From positions 63,492 to 114,252 of the forward strand of contig OKRB01000098.1 in the NCBI GenBank assembly GCA_900290245.1: a DNA stretch of 50,761 nucleotides. The letters run 5' to 3'. Positions within the stretch are counted from its first letter, which is position 1. Every line of letters starts with the position of its first letter. This DNA comes from Candidatus Sulfuritelmatomonas gaucii (GTDB taxonomy: Bacteria; Acidobacteriota; Terriglobia; Terriglobales; Acidobacteriaceae). The position numbers and the translations under genes are program-made. Shown piece after piece: positions 1 through 8,474 of the stretch. The notes under the pieces are model-generated. The model ran no database searches. It saw only the letters and a program-made list of their open reading frames with translations, and was not told where the DNA came from.

Positions 1-84
1 ACGCCGCACATCGCGCCCGCCGAGAAAGTTGAAGAAACGCCCCAGAACAAACTGGCAGCCACGCCTGCCGGAGGTGAAGAATGA
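1..84 (+). CDS. C-terminal end of an upstream gene (partial)
   Basis: An open frame runs from the first base to a TGA at 82-84 and encodes the last 27 residues of a protein, rich in Ala, Pro and Glu. Its stop overlaps the start of the next gene as ATGA, which indicates translational coupling. Dihydroorotate-dehydrogenase-like genes of the following type often sit beside nifJ (pyruvate:ferredoxin oxidoreductase), but the visible tail is too short and too low in complexity to identify. The function is therefore left open. Confidence 0.55.
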   Translation, partial: TPHIAPAEKVEETPQNKLAATPAGGEE

Positions 85-1155
85 CCGATATTTCCATGCA
101 ATATCTCGGCATCAAGTTGAACGGCCCCATCGTGGTCGCTTCCACACCGCTGTCTGAGACGCTCGACAACGTCCGACATATGGAAGACGCCGGCGCCTCC
201 GCGATCGTCCTTACCTCGCTCTTCGAGGAGCAGTTGGCGCTGGAGTCGAAGGCGCTCGACGAGGATCTCTCGCGCGGCACGAATTCGTACGCCGAGTCGC
301 TCGAATATCTGCCCGACCTGCACGACTACCGCATGACGCACGATGGTTATCTGGAGCATCTGCGCCGCTGTCGCGAAGCTGTCGCAATCCCCATCATGGC
401 CAGCCTCAATGGCGCCACCAGCGGCGGCTGGGTGCGCTTCGCCAAAGAGATGGAGGAGGCGGGAGCGCAGGCTATCGAGCTCAACACCTTCGCACTCGTC
501 ACTGACCGTAGCCAGACCTCTGACGAAATTGAGCGCATCCTGCTCGAGCTCGTCTCCAGCGTTTGCCAGGCCGTCAAGATCCCCGTCGCCGTCAAGCTCT
601 CGCAGTCATTCACCAGCCTGCCTCATCTTTGCGCGCAGCTTGAAGATGCGGGCGCGCGCGGCGTGGTTTTCTTCAACCGCTTCTATCAGCCCGATTTCGA
701 TATCGAGACGCTGGAGGTGCGGCCGACTCTGCACTTCTCCACGCCCTCGGAGTTGCTGCCGCGCCTGCACTGGGCGGCCATCCTCTACGGCCACATCAAC
801 GGCGACATCGCGATCACTGGCGGCATTCACTCGGCTGAAGACGTGTTGAAGGCGATCATGGCCGGCGGCAGCGTCGCCATGATGGTTTCCGCGCTGCACA
901 TTCACGGCATTGATCACATCGCCCGGGTGCTAGCCGACCTGCGCTACTGGCTCGATAAGCGCGAGTATGCGTCTCATCGCCCGGGTGCTAGCCGACCTGC
1001 GCTACTGGCTCGATAAGCGCGAGTATGCGTCACTCGCCGAAACGCGCGGCTGCCTGAGCCGCCGCTCCGTGCCCGATACCTCGCCCTACGACCGCGGCAA
1101 TTACATCAAGACGCTCAGCTCGTACAGCCTGCGCCAGACCGTCGCCGCGTTCTGA
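81..1155 (+). pseudogene. Dihydroorotate dehydrogenase-like protein, frameshifted by a tandem duplication
   Basis: This resembles the DHOD-like group of FMN-dependent TIM-barrel oxidoreductases, whose true substrate is generally unknown. The reading frame from ATG 81 gives 311 residues and stops at 1016. The N-terminal strand ISMQYLGIKLNGPIVVAST and the late barrel segment with ITGGIHSAEDVLKAIMAGG (a phosphate/FMN-binding region) fit the family. At 917-1031 a 57-bp sequence occurs twice with period 58, which is not a multiple of three, so the last residues are read out of frame. Removing one period joins the frame to the ORF ending at TGA 1155 and gives about 338 residues, the usual length. 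The true C-terminus (ending TVAAF) is thus encoded but disconnected. Either the gene is recently inactivated or the duplication is an assembly artefact. Confidence 0.8.
917..1031 (+). repeat. 57-bp perfect direct duplication (period 58)
   Basis: Bases 917-973 are repeated exactly at 975-1031 with a single base (T, 974) between the copies. Both copies lie inside the DHOD-like gene and encode the same peptide (ARVLADLRYWLDKREYAS) in different frames. The identical copies indicate a very recent event or an assembly error. Confidence 0.95.
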
Positions 1156-1268
1156 ACCGACGCCCGAATTCTGGGCATCATAGGTCGCGGGATTGAGAAA
1201 CCCGAGGATCCTGCACAAGCTCGGAGCCCACCGTTAGCGATGTGTAGATGAGGTAAGGTGGTCGCACC

Positions 1269-1610
1269 GTGAAGGGAAGGGATGAGTGGGATGGATTGCT
1301 CAAGGCATTGTTCGGTTCGCCAAAGCCCCCGGCCTGGCCGTATGTAGATCGCACTCTTGGACCTGGCTGATTGGGCGTCGGGAACTCCGACGTACTCGGA
1401 GCGAGAAGCGGGAGCCATTGATAGGGAGTTAGCGAGCTTTCAACGGACGGCGGATGGCGTCGCGCGGGGAGATGGGTATGAGCAAGTGCTTTTCCACCCA
1501 GAGGTCGTTGACCCAATTCAGCGAACGTTTGGTGCCGAAGGATTATTTCGTTTAGCGGGATCGGGCACCCACGGAATCGGCTGGGAACTCGATGGCGACT
1601 GCCCCTCGAG
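1269..1610 (+). other. Possible frameshifted 5' part of the following hypothetical gene
   Basis: No intact gene is visible from 1156 to 1610, but protein-like translations continue across frames. From GTG 1269 one frame reads WDGLLKALFGSPKPPAWPY and stops at 1370. A second frame, open from 1348 to about 1605, reads DLADWASGTPTYSEREAG and later GTHGIGWELDGDCP. The downstream gene at 1611 lies in the first frame again. A +1/-1 pair of shifts near 1360 and 1605 would join these into one protein of about 395 residues. This is inference from composition only; the stretch could also be non-coding. A purine-rich AAGGTGG precedes GTG 1269 by 9 bases. Confidence 0.35.
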
Positions 1611-2456
1611 ATGGCAAAGTTGCTCGCTCTCGCTGGATATAAGATTGAAGGAAAGCACGCCGCCGCCATCGTCGTCGAATGGTTCCCAAGCTACGCGCCC
1701 CGCTTCTTTACAGGCAGACAAAGTCCCGGAGTGGTGGAGAGCATCATTGCACGGGCCAAAGATACTATGGGTGAGATCTCGAAATCCCGCCTGCACTTGC
1801 ATGGGTTAAATGGCAGGGATTCCATCACTGCAATCTGGAAGGTGCTCTTCAGCCCGACGCTTCGCGAACACTTTGGTTCAGACCGGTCACTTAAATGGAC
1901 TGAGAAATTGATTGCAAACTTCGCGGAAGGCAATCAAACTGCGTTCAGCGCTCAGTATAAGAGCCTCATCCCTGAGGTCAATGCGGTAATGTCAATCTGC
2001 CCCGAGTACTCAATGTCAAACCCTCCCTGGAGCATGGTTAGCATTGATATGTTGCTTGGCATGATTCCATGGGTTACGCCGGCCTTTGACAAGGGGTTCG
2101 CGATCTTGCTTGAAAATGGCTCCGCCCTGGAAAAACGGTTTGGGGAGGTTCTATCTTTCGCATTCTTTCTGCGCGGCGGCCCCGGCGATTCGAAGGGGAC
2201 GGCCTTCCGAGTATGTGCTCCAACCAATCCTGTCAGAGCCAGCGCCGAACATTGGCTAATGCGCGGGTACCTCGTGAGGCGCCAGCAAGGATTCCATGCA
2301 ACTCTTGCGCCGGACGAAGCTGGCCGAACGTTCAGCTTGCATCGTTATACCGACCAGCATGGAATAGAGAAAGACGTATTCTTCGAAACCACCGATTCGT
2401 TCGGTCGAGAAGAAGAGGATTTTCGAGAATTCCTCCAAGATGAGATTCAATTCTGA
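1611..2456 (+). CDS. Hypothetical protein (possibly truncated at its N-terminus)
   Basis: The 281-residue product is not recognised. It is soluble in character, with no signal peptide or clear membrane segment; it is rich in aromatic residues in the middle (NPPWSMVSIDMLLGMIPWV) and ends acidic (EEEDFREFLQDEIQF). The ATG at 1611 has no convincing Shine-Dalgarno sequence, and the frame is open upstream to 1512, so the true start may lie further upstream or be separated by frameshifts (see 1269-1610). Base composition is visibly less GC-rich than the neighbouring hydrogenase genes, suggesting an accessory gene. It converges on hoxW with a 10-bp overlap. No function can be given. Confidence 0.55.
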   Translation: MAKLLALAGYKIEGKHAAAIVVEWFPSYAPRFFTGRQSPGVVESIIARAKDTMGEISKSRLHLHGLNGRDSITAIWKVLFSPTLREHFGSDRSLKWTEKLIANFAEGNQTAFSAQYKSLIPEVNAVMSICPEYSMSNPPWSMVSIDMLLGMIPWVTPAFDKGFAILLENGSALEKRFGEVLSFAFFLRGGPGDSKGTAFRVCAPTNPVRASAEHWLMRGYLVRRQQGFHATLAPDEAGRTFSLHRYTDQHGIEKDVFFETTDSFGREEEDFREFLQDEIQF

Positions 2457-2917
2457 ATAAATCGAAGCACGGCTTTTTCCAGTACGCCGCGCGCGCGGGG
2501 TAAAGCCGCTTCGACCGGTTCGCTAAACGTCTCGCCCAATTCCGTCGAGCCGACGCCCACTGTCAACAACATGGCGTGGTCCGCAATGGAGCCGTAAATG
2601 CTTCGCGTCAGCCCGAGAAGTTCGTGCGCCTCAAGATGGTGGGTCGCAGCGTCCCCGTTTCCGCGATTCGATGCAACTGCGGCCAGGCTTACGCGGCCGG
2701 GAATGGAATTGAGTGAGGAATCGACGAAAAGGACGGAGTCAGCGTCGGCAATGTCTTTTGCCAGGTCTGGCGTCCACTGCTGGCGCGCGACCACGCGAAC
2801 ATCTTCATTCTTCTGGAACCGTTCCGCAGCCCATTCTGCGAGTTTGGGCCCAACTCCATCATCGCTGCGGAGAGTGTTCCCGCAGGCAAGTACAAGACAA
2901 CGAGCAATCGTATCCAT
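2447..2917 (-). CDS. hoxW: Hydrogenase maturation protease (HoxW/HyaD/HycI family, peptidase M52)
   Basis: This 156-residue protein is a nickel-dependent endopeptidase that removes the C-terminal extension of the [NiFe]-hydrogenase large subunit once nickel is inserted. The family signature GNTLRSDDGVG is at residues 13-23. The acidic metal ligands fall at about D19 and D66 (FVDSS), and the histidine ligand at about H93/H94 (ATHHLEAHEL), matching the E16/D62/H93 set of E. coli HybD with Asp in place of Glu. It is the last gene of the hox operon, 81 bp after hoxH, so its natural substrate is almost certainly that large subunit. The length is normal for the family. The symbol hoxW is chosen from context. 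Confidence 0.9.
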   Translation of the reverse strand: MDTIARCLVLACGNTLRSDDGVGPKLAEWAAERFQKNEDVRVVARQQWTPDLAKDIADADSVLFVDSSLNSIPGRVSLAAVASNRGNGDAATHHLEAHELLGLTRSIYGSIADHAMLLTVGVGSTELGETFSEPVEAALPRARGVLEKAVLRFIQN

Positions 2918-2998
2918 AAACTTAGCGTTCTCCGAATCGAATCCGTTCTCTGTTCTCTTGGAAACGTCTCGAATCCACTAGTGTTCAAAACAAAAATA

Positions 2999-4423
2999 TC
3001 AGTCGCGCACTACTCGGTCCACAACATCGCCATCGGACGCCACCAACTCCAACAGCAACGGCATCTGCCCCGCCGCGTGCGATGAGCAGCTCAAACAGGG
3101 ATCGAAGGTACGCACCACCGCTTCCACCCGGTTCAGCATGCCCTCCGTGAACTTGCCGTCTTTCACATAGTGTTTCGCGGCCTGCAGCACGCCCAGGTTC
3201 ATCGCCTTGTTGTTCTGGCCGGTGGCGATCACCAGGTTCGCCCAGGTCATCTTGCCGTCCTCGTCCACCTTGTAGTGGTGGTGCAGCACGCCGCGCGGCG
3301 CCTCGGCCTGGCCTGTCCCCTCCAGCCGGTTCACGCCCGCTGTCGCACGCACATGCTTGTCCAGAATGCGCGGATCGCTGAGGATCTCCTCGATCTTCTC
3401 AATGCCGTAAAGAATCTCCACCAGCCGCGCGTGGTGATAGTGGAACGAGCTCGTCACCAGCCCTGCCGCCAGCCCCTTGAACTCCGCGAGCTCCTTTTCG
3501 GCCTTCGCCGTTCCCATCGTCTTCACAATGTTGAGCCGCGCCAGCGGTCCCACGCGATAGCTGCCGTCGGGATAGCCAAGCGGCTTATAGTATGCGAACT
3601 TCGTGTAGCTGTACGGCTCCACGGCTTCGCCGATCACTTCGGGGAAACGGGCCGCGGTCATGCCGTCCTCGATGATCTTGCCTCCCTCGTCCACCAGTCG
3701 CAGCGCGCCGTCGGTGAATTCAATCGACTCATCCTCATTGATCAGACTCAGGTAATTCGACGGGAAGTTGGCGAAGACTTCGATCTCCTGCTTGAACGTA
3801 TCCGCAATTTGCTTGTATGCGCCAAGCGCCACGCCGGTGTTGGCATAGGCCTCGGGAATCATGGCCAGGATCTTGTCGCGTTTTTCTGAGCTGAGCGGCT
3901 CAGTCACGCCGCCGGGCACCACCCATCCCGGATGCACGCGTTTGTCGCCGAGCAGTTCAATGATGCTCTGCCCGAAGCGGCGCAAACCCACACCGGCGCG
4001 GCCCAGTTCCGGTTTTGCCGCCGCCACGCCCAGAATATTGCGCACCTTGACATCAGCCTCCATGCCCAGTAGCAGATCGGGCGAGGCGAGATAGAAGAAG
4101 CTCAGCGCGTGCGACTGCACCATCTGCGCCAGGTTCAGCATGCGCCGCAGTTGTGCCGCGGTGTGCGGAATCCGCACCGACATGATGGCCTCGCACGCTT
4201 TTGCCGAAGCGATGAGGTGCGACACCGGGCAGATGCCGCAAATACGCGCCATCAGGCTAGGCATCTCGTAAAACGGTCGCCCTTCGCTGAAGCGCTCAAA
4301 GCCGCGCACCTGCGTCACGTGAAAGTGCGCGTCTTCCACCTCGCCCTTGTCGTTGAGCTGGATGGTGATCTTGCCGTGCCCTTCAAGGCGTGTTACTGGA
4401 TCGATGGTGATGGTCTGGCTCAT
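2999..4423 (-). CDS. hoxH: NAD-reducing [NiFe]-hydrogenase large subunit HoxH
   Basis: This 474-residue protein carries the NiFe active site of a group 3 cytoplasmic hydrogenase. The N-terminal L1 motif [10 protein letters not shown] supplies C62 and C65; the C-terminal L2 motif DPCLSCSSH supplies C443 and C446. The chain continues about 25 residues beyond H449 ([12 protein letters not shown]...), which is the pro-peptide cut off after His by the maturation protease. The partners HoxE, F, U and Y precede it on the same strand, which points to group 3d (bidirectional, NAD-linked), although assignment to 3d rather than a related group 3 clade rests on that gene order. The 75-bp gap to hoxY holds a palindrome. 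Confidence 0.95.
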   Translation of the reverse strand: MSQTITIDPVTRLEGHGKITIQLNDKGEVEDAHFHVTQVRGFERFSEGRPFYEMPSLMARICGICPVSHLIASAKACEAIMSVRIPHTAAQLRRMLNLAQMVQSHALSFFYLASPDLLLGMEADVKVRNILGVAAAKPELGRAGVGLRRFGQSIIELLGDKRVHPGWVVPGGVTEPLSSEKRDKILAMIPEAYANTGVALGAYKQIADTFKQEIEVFANFPSNYLSLINEDESIEFTDGALRLVDEGGKIIEDGMTAARFPEVIGEAVEPYSYTKFAYYKPLGYPDGSYRVGPLARLNIVKTMGTAKAEKELAEFKGLAAGLVTSSFHYHHARLVEILYGIEKIEEILSDPRILDKHVRATAGVNRLEGTGQAEAPRGVLHHHYKVDEDGKMTWANLVIATGQNNKAMNLGVLQAAKHYVKDGKFTEGMLNRVEAVVRTFDPCLSCSSHAAGQMPLLLELVASDGDVVDRVVRD

Positions 4424-4463
4424 AAGAAGCTCCGAATTCTTTCAATCGGTGCAGGCGTGAACG

Positions 4464-4497
4464 CCCGCACGACAGCCGGTCTGGAGACCGGCGCTAC
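4464..4497. repeat. Palindromic intergenic element between hoxY and hoxH
   Basis: The 75-bp hoxY-hoxH gap contains a perfect inverted repeat (GCCGGTCT / AGACCGGC around a two-base centre) followed by GCGCTACATCAGGCCC. It could form a stable hairpin in the hox transcript and so influence the relative yield of hoxH. It resembles short palindromic repeats scattered between genes in such genomes, but only this copy of this type is seen in the window. Confidence 0.5.
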
Positions 4498-4498
4498 A

Positions 4499-5032
4499 TC
4501 AGGCCCCAAATCGCGTAAGCGCCGGAATATCCAGCGGTCCGCTTTTGACCAGCGCGGTAAGCGCCGTGTGAAAGGTGTCAGCCGAGGGCGGGCAGCCGGG
4601 CAAAAAAACGTCCACTTTCACAAACTCGTGAATGGGCCGCACCACGCGCAGCAGCTTGGGCACCACGACGCACGGAATCTGCGGCTGCGCACTCACGTTT
4701 TCGATGTAGGCGCGATTCAAAATCGCCTCCGGCCCGATGGGATTGCGCATTGCGGGCACATTGCCCGTCACCGCGCAGTCGCCCATCGCCACCAGCATCT
4801 TGCTGTGCTCGCGGATCTTCTTGATCTTCTTTTCGTCGTCAACCGAAGCAACGGCTCCCTCGACCAGCGTGATATCCACCTCGTCGGGGAACACCTTGGT
4901 GTCTACGATGGGGCTGTAGACCACGTCCACCACTTCCGCCAGTTCGAGCAGTCGCTCGTCCATGTCGAGAAACGACATGTGGCAGCCGGAACATCCATCA
5001 AGCCAGACTGTCGCCAGTTTCAGTTTGCTCAT
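4499..5032 (-). CDS. hoxY: NAD-reducing hydrogenase small subunit HoxY
   Basis: At 177 residues this is the short form of the hydrogenase small subunit typical of group 3 enzymes, with no Tat signal and a single proximal [4Fe-4S] cluster. The four cluster ligands are visible: C14 and C17 in DGCSGCH, C86 in GDCAVTG and C147 in LPGCPPS. It passes electrons between the NiFe site in HoxH and the clusters of HoxU. The gene overlaps the end of hoxU by 4 bp (5029-5032), so the pair is translationally coupled. Confidence 0.95.
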   Translation of the reverse strand: MSKLKLATVWLDGCSGCHMSFLDMDERLLELAEVVDVVYSPIVDTKVFPDEVDITLVEGAVASVDDEKKIKKIREHSKMLVAMGDCAVTGNVPAMRNPIGPEAILNRAYIENVSAQPQIPCVVVPKLLRVVRPIHEFVKVDVFLPGCPPSADTFHTALTALVKSGPLDIPALTRFGA

Positions 5033-5748
5033 TGTGCTTCCCTCATCAGGTTCAAGTAGGGCAGAAAATCCGGAGATTTAGGGTGATCGGAGCCCATTTT
5101 GCTCTTGTCGAAGAGGGCTCCGGTAGGGCACACCTGCACGCACTTGCCGCATTTCGTGCAAGTCGAAGTCGAGCTACCCCACTTTTCGTGCAGATCGGTA
5201 ATGATGAGCGAGTTGATGCCGCGGCCCATCACATCCCACACGTGCGCGCCCTCAATCTCGGCGCACACGCGCACGCAGCGCGTGCAAAGGATGCAACGAT
5301 TGTGGTCCACGGTGAATCGCTCGTTCGAGGCGTCCACGCTCAGGTTGGGATTGCGATAAGGCAGCCGTACATGCGTCAATCCCTGCTCCTGCCCCAGCGT
5401 CTGCAACTCGCAGTGGCCGTTCGACACGCACACCGAGCAGACGTGGTTGCGTTCGGCAAACAGCAATTCGAGTATCGTCCGGCGGTGCTTTTGCAACCGC
5501 TCGCTGCTGGTGCTGATTTCCATGCCTTCCTGCACCGCGGTCACGCAGGCCGGCAGCAATTTGTTGTTGCCTTTGATCTCCACCAGGCACAACCGGCACG
5601 CGCCCACGTCGCTGAGGCCGTCGAGATGGCAGAGCGTAGGAATGTTAATGTCGTTTTCGCGCGCCACCTCCAGAATCGTCTGGCCGGCGCGCGCGCTCAC
5701 TTCCTGCTCGTCGATGACAAGAGTTTTGACGTCGGTTTCCACGCTCAT
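5029..5748 (-). CDS. hoxU: Hydrogenase/diaphorase electron-transfer subunit HoxU
   Basis: This 239-residue iron-sulfur protein is homologous to the N-terminal part of NuoG and wires the diaphorase (HoxF) to the hydrogenase (HoxYH). The cluster ligands can be read in order: a plant-type [2Fe-2S] set C40, C51, C54 and C68; a His-Cys3 [4Fe-4S] set H102, C104, C107 and C113; and two ferredoxin-type sets CILCTRC...C (C152, 155, 158, 162) and CTKCGKC...C (C197, 200, 203, 207). The length is typical for HoxU. It overlaps both neighbours by 4 bp (hoxF at 5745-5748, hoxY at 5029-5032). Confidence 0.95.
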   Translation of the reverse strand: MSVETDVKTLVIDEQEVSARAGQTILEVARENDINIPTLCHLDGLSDVGACRLCLVEIKGNNKLLPACVTAVQEGMEISTSSERLQKHRRTILELLFAERNHVCSVCVSNGHCELQTLGQEQGLTHVRLPYRNPNLSVDASNERFTVDHNRCILCTRCVRVCAEIEGAHVWDVMGRGINSLIITDLHEKWGSSTSTCTKCGKCVQVCPTGALFDKSKMGSDHPKSPDFLPYLNLMREAQ

Positions 5749-7400
5749 GCCATCACCTCAATCGAAGTTGCAGAATTGACCGCTTCCATCTGGCAAACGC
5801 CGGCCGGGCAGCGTTTGTGCAGGATGTGCTCCATATACTCGTCGCGGAAATATTTCAGCGTGCTCAGCACCGGATTGGGCGCCGTCTGCCCCAGCCCGCA
5901 CAGGCTCGTCTCCTTCACGGTGGAGCAGAGATCCTCAAGCAGTGCCAGGTCGTCCAAAGTTCCCGTCCCGTTGCAGATGCGCGTCAGCAGCGTAAACATC
6001 TGCGCCGTTCCCGCGCGGCAAGGGATGCACTTGCCGCACGACTCGGTCATGCAGAACTCGATGAAGTAGCGCGCCACATTCACCATGCACGACGTATCGT
6101 CCATCACGATCATGCCGCCCGAGCCCATGATCGAGCCCATCTTCAGCAGCGCGTCGTAACTCACTCCCACATCGAGCATCTCTTCGGGAATGCAGCCGCC
6201 CGAAGGCCCGCCCGTCTGCACTGCCTTGAATTTGTGCCCGCCCGGCACGCCTCCGCCGATCTCCTCGATAATCTCGCGCAACTTGATGCCCATGGGCACC
6301 TCGACGAGGCCGGTGTTGGCGATCTTGCCGGTGAGCGCGAAGACCTTCGTCCCCTTGCTGCGCTCCGAGCCCATGTTGAAAAACCATTTGCCGCCGTTGC
6401 GCATGATGGGCGCGATGTTCGCGAAGGTTTCCACATTGTTGATCAACGTGGGCTTGCCCCACAGTCCGCTCGCCGCAGGATACGGAGGCCGCGGCTTCGG
6501 CGTGCCGCGCCTGCCTTCAATCGACGCGATCAGCGCCGTCTCCTCGCCGCACACAAACGCGCCTGCGCCCAGCCGGATCTCCACATCAAAGTTGAACGGC
6601 GTATTGGCGATATTATTGCCCAGCAGCCCATGGCGCCGCGCCTCGCGCAGTGCCGTCGTCAGCCGAGAAACCGCCACCGGGTACTCCGCCCGCACATAAA
6701 TGAATCCCTTGCTCGCGCCCACCGCGTAGCCCGCAATCGCCATGCCTTCAATCACGCGATGCGGATCGCCTTCCATCACGCTGCGATCCATGAACGCGCC
6801 GGGGTCGCCCTCGTCGCCGTTGCACACCACGTACTTCACATCGCCGTTGGCTTTGGCCACCGTGCTCCACTTCAGGCCGGTCGGGTAACCGCCTCCGCCG
6901 CGCCCGCGCAATCCGCTCTCGGTAATGCGGTGAACTACGCCGTTCGGCGTCATCTCCACCAGCATCGTCAACAGCGCTTTGTAGCCATCACGTGCAATGT
7001 AGTCGTCAATCTTTTCGGGATCGATGTAGCCCGCGTTCTCCAGCACCACGCGCACCTGCTTGTCGAAGTGCTCGTTCAAATCGCACTGCAACTCAGGAAC
7101 TGGCGCTTCGCCAAGGTTCTTTACAATCGCTTCGGCGCTTTCCGCGTGAACGTGGTGGTAAAGCGTCTCATCAGGATCCAGGCGCACCAGCGGCCCATGC
7201 GAGCATGGCCCCATGCAGCCGGTGCGGCGCACCAGCACCTTTTTCTCCGATGTTTCGGCAGCCTTCACCAGCGCATCTTTCAGCGCGCCGGCGCCCTGGC
7301 TGGCGCAGGCCAGGTCCATACACACATTCACTTCGTAGTCGTACTTGTCGTTCTCCTGCTTGACGTTCTTTGCGATCAGTTCGAGCTCCTCGATTGTCAT
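5745..7400 (-). CDS. hoxF: Diaphorase subunit HoxF (NADH- and FMN-binding)
   Basis: HoxF, 551 residues, is the NuoF-like flavoprotein that exchanges hydride with NAD(H). An N-terminal thioredoxin-like [2Fe-2S] domain has C27, C32, C62 and C66. The FMN-binding loop [11 protein letters not shown] lies at about 165-175, the NAD region follows ([11 protein letters not shown]), and a [4Fe-4S] site [12 protein letters not shown] (C455, C458, C461) with a fourth Cys near 501 ends the core. The ATG at 7400 (MTIEELELI) was chosen because it forms an ATGA overlap with the hoxE stop. An ATG four codons upstream (7412) is also possible. Confidence 0.95.
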   Translation of the reverse strand: MTIEELELIAKNVKQENDKYDYEVNVCMDLACASQGAGALKDALVKAAETSEKKVLVRRTGCMGPCSHGPLVRLDPDETLYHHVHAESAEAIVKNLGEAPVPELQCDLNEHFDKQVRVVLENAGYIDPEKIDDYIARDGYKALLTMLVEMTPNGVVHRITESGLRGRGGGGYPTGLKWSTVAKANGDVKYVVCNGDEGDPGAFMDRSVMEGDPHRVIEGMAIAGYAVGASKGFIYVRAEYPVAVSRLTTALREARRHGLLGNNIANTPFNFDVEIRLGAGAFVCGEETALIASIEGRRGTPKPRPPYPAASGLWGKPTLINNVETFANIAPIMRNGGKWFFNMGSERSKGTKVFALTGKIANTGLVEVPMGIKLREIIEEIGGGVPGGHKFKAVQTGGPSGGCIPEEMLDVGVSYDALLKMGSIMGSGGMIVMDDTSCMVNVARYFIEFCMTESCGKCIPCRAGTAQMFTLLTRICNGTGTLDDLALLEDLCSTVKETSLCGLGQTAPNPVLSTLKYFRDEYMEHILHKRCPAGVCQMEAVNSATSIEVMA

Positions 7401-7894
7401 TCCACGATCCACCTTTCCAGTTGCTCGAGCACTTGATCACGAGTCATTTCGCCCACCACTTCGCCGTCGCACAGCGCCACCGGCGCGCGGCTGCATGCGC
7501 CCACGCACCGCGCCGTCATCAGGCTGATCTGTCCATCTGCTGTGGTTTGTCCCTGCGCAATGCCCAGCCGCTTCTCCGCTGCGGCAATCAACTTGTCCGC
7601 ACCCTTGATGTAGCAGGCCGTCCCGGCGCATACGGTCACCGTATGCTTGCCCGGCGGCTTCATGGTGAAGTAGTGGTAAAACGTTGCCACGCCATAGGCC
7701 TGGCTCAGCGGAACCCGCAACGACATGGCAACAAAGCGGATCGAGTCGTCGTCGAGATAGCCGAACGATGATTGCACCGTGTGCAGCGTCTCAATCAGCG
7801 CGCGGCGGGCAAACCCGTTCTTGCGCATTGTGCCGTTCACGATCTTCCATCGTTTGTCTTCGCTGGGTAGGGCTGGGGGCGTGAATGCTGTCAC
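7397..7894 (-). CDS. hoxE: Hydrogenase diaphorase subunit HoxE (NuoE-like)
   Basis: HoxE is a 165-residue thioredoxin-like [2Fe-2S] protein that completes the HoxEFU diaphorase. The ligands C89 and C94 (VCAGTACY) and C130 and C134 (ARCVGACS) are spaced as in NuoE. The frame is open far upstream (to 8146), but the upstream translation is Arg-rich and unlike the family. The GTG at 7892-7894 is preferred because GGAGG sits four bases upstream and the resulting length matches HoxE. An ATG at 7930 would give 177 residues. It is the first gene of the hox operon, so the promoter should lie in 7895-8474. Confidence 0.9.
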   Translation of the reverse strand: MTAFTPPALPSEDKRWKIVNGTMRKNGFARRALIETLHTVQSSFGYLDDDSIRFVAMSLRVPLSQAYGVATFYHYFTMKPPGKHTVTVCAGTACYIKGADKLIAAAEKRLGIAQGQTTADGQISLMTARCVGACSRAPVALCDGEVVGEMTRDQVLEQLERWIVE

Positions 7895-7898
7895 TTTT

Positions 7899-7903
7899 CC
7901 TCC
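7899..7903 (-). promoter_or_regulatory. Ribosome binding site that decides the hoxE GTG start
   Basis: On the minus strand AGGGAGG lies directly before AAAAGTGACA. GGAGG is separated from the GTG by four bases. No comparable sequence precedes the upstream ATG at 7930. Confidence 0.6.
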
Positions 7904-8474
7904 CTGGTCGGGCCGATAAACCGCGCACATTGGGGGCGGAGGGGCAAACTTCGCCTCGCTCTGCCTGATCCCTACCACTGTTGTACGCCCCGGCCCTTCT
8001 CCCAATCCGTGATAGCAGTCACGAGGTCTGTGGCTATCCCGTTTGTTGGCATTAGTTTTGGACCTGTGGAAATGACGTGGTGGCCGCTGCGCTTTCCGTT
8101 GCCGCCGGGCGTGTTGCGGTTCACGGCGTGCCTGCGAAAACCACACCGGAATGTGCGGAGGATCACCGGCCGAGCCCTATTCACCGCCCGAAACCGCGAG
8201 ATGTGTCACCAGTAAGCGGCGGCCAAGGCGCGAGCACAAACCGAGTCCCCAATCGGAAGCAAGCCTGTCCAGATCCGTTTTTGAAAAGCACGACTTTCAG
8301 AGCTTGCGAAAAAACTTTCACGAAGCGCCCCCAAGTGTCAGGGCGTGACTTTAGTCGTGCCCGTGGCGATTGGCGATTTTGAAGGGTATGGACTTTAGCC
8401 CGTACATTAACGGACCAAATGAAGGAGGGCTTCAGCCCCGATGGATTCGTTCAACCGAACTGACCCACCACCTC
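7904..8474. other. Gene-free spacer upstream of the hox operon with palindromic repeats
   Basis: This stretch of about 570 bp separates hoxE from the gene ending at 8475. Open frames crossing it have improbable Arg/Pro-rich translations and no ribosome binding sites, so no gene is called. It should contain the hox promoter, but no convincing -35/-10 pair on the minus strand was found by eye. Its right half holds REP-like palindromes (see 8335-8440). Confidence 0.5.
8335..8440. repeat. REP-like palindromic element cluster (copy 1)
   Basis: Bases 8335-8361 match the reverse complement of the element at 21124-21150 in 25 of 27 positions; both contain a CGACTTTAGTCG-type palindrome core. It is followed by GGACTTTAGCCC and by GGGCTTCAGCCCC near 8427-8440, the same pair of motifs (GGGCTAAAGCCC plus GGCACGACTAAAG) found together at 21088-21150. 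Two intergenic copies in one window point to a dispersed chromosomal repeat. Confidence 0.7.

Noticed and set aside
5817..7436. Long plus-strand open frame of 539 codons opposite hoxF
   Set aside because: Its translation is His/Arg/Ala-rich and it is antisense to a fully conserved hoxF; it is a by-product of high GC third positions.
7895..8146. N-terminal extension of hoxE to residue 249
   Set aside because: The upstream translation is Arg/Pro-rich and unlike HoxE, and a ribosome binding site supports the internal GTG at 7894.
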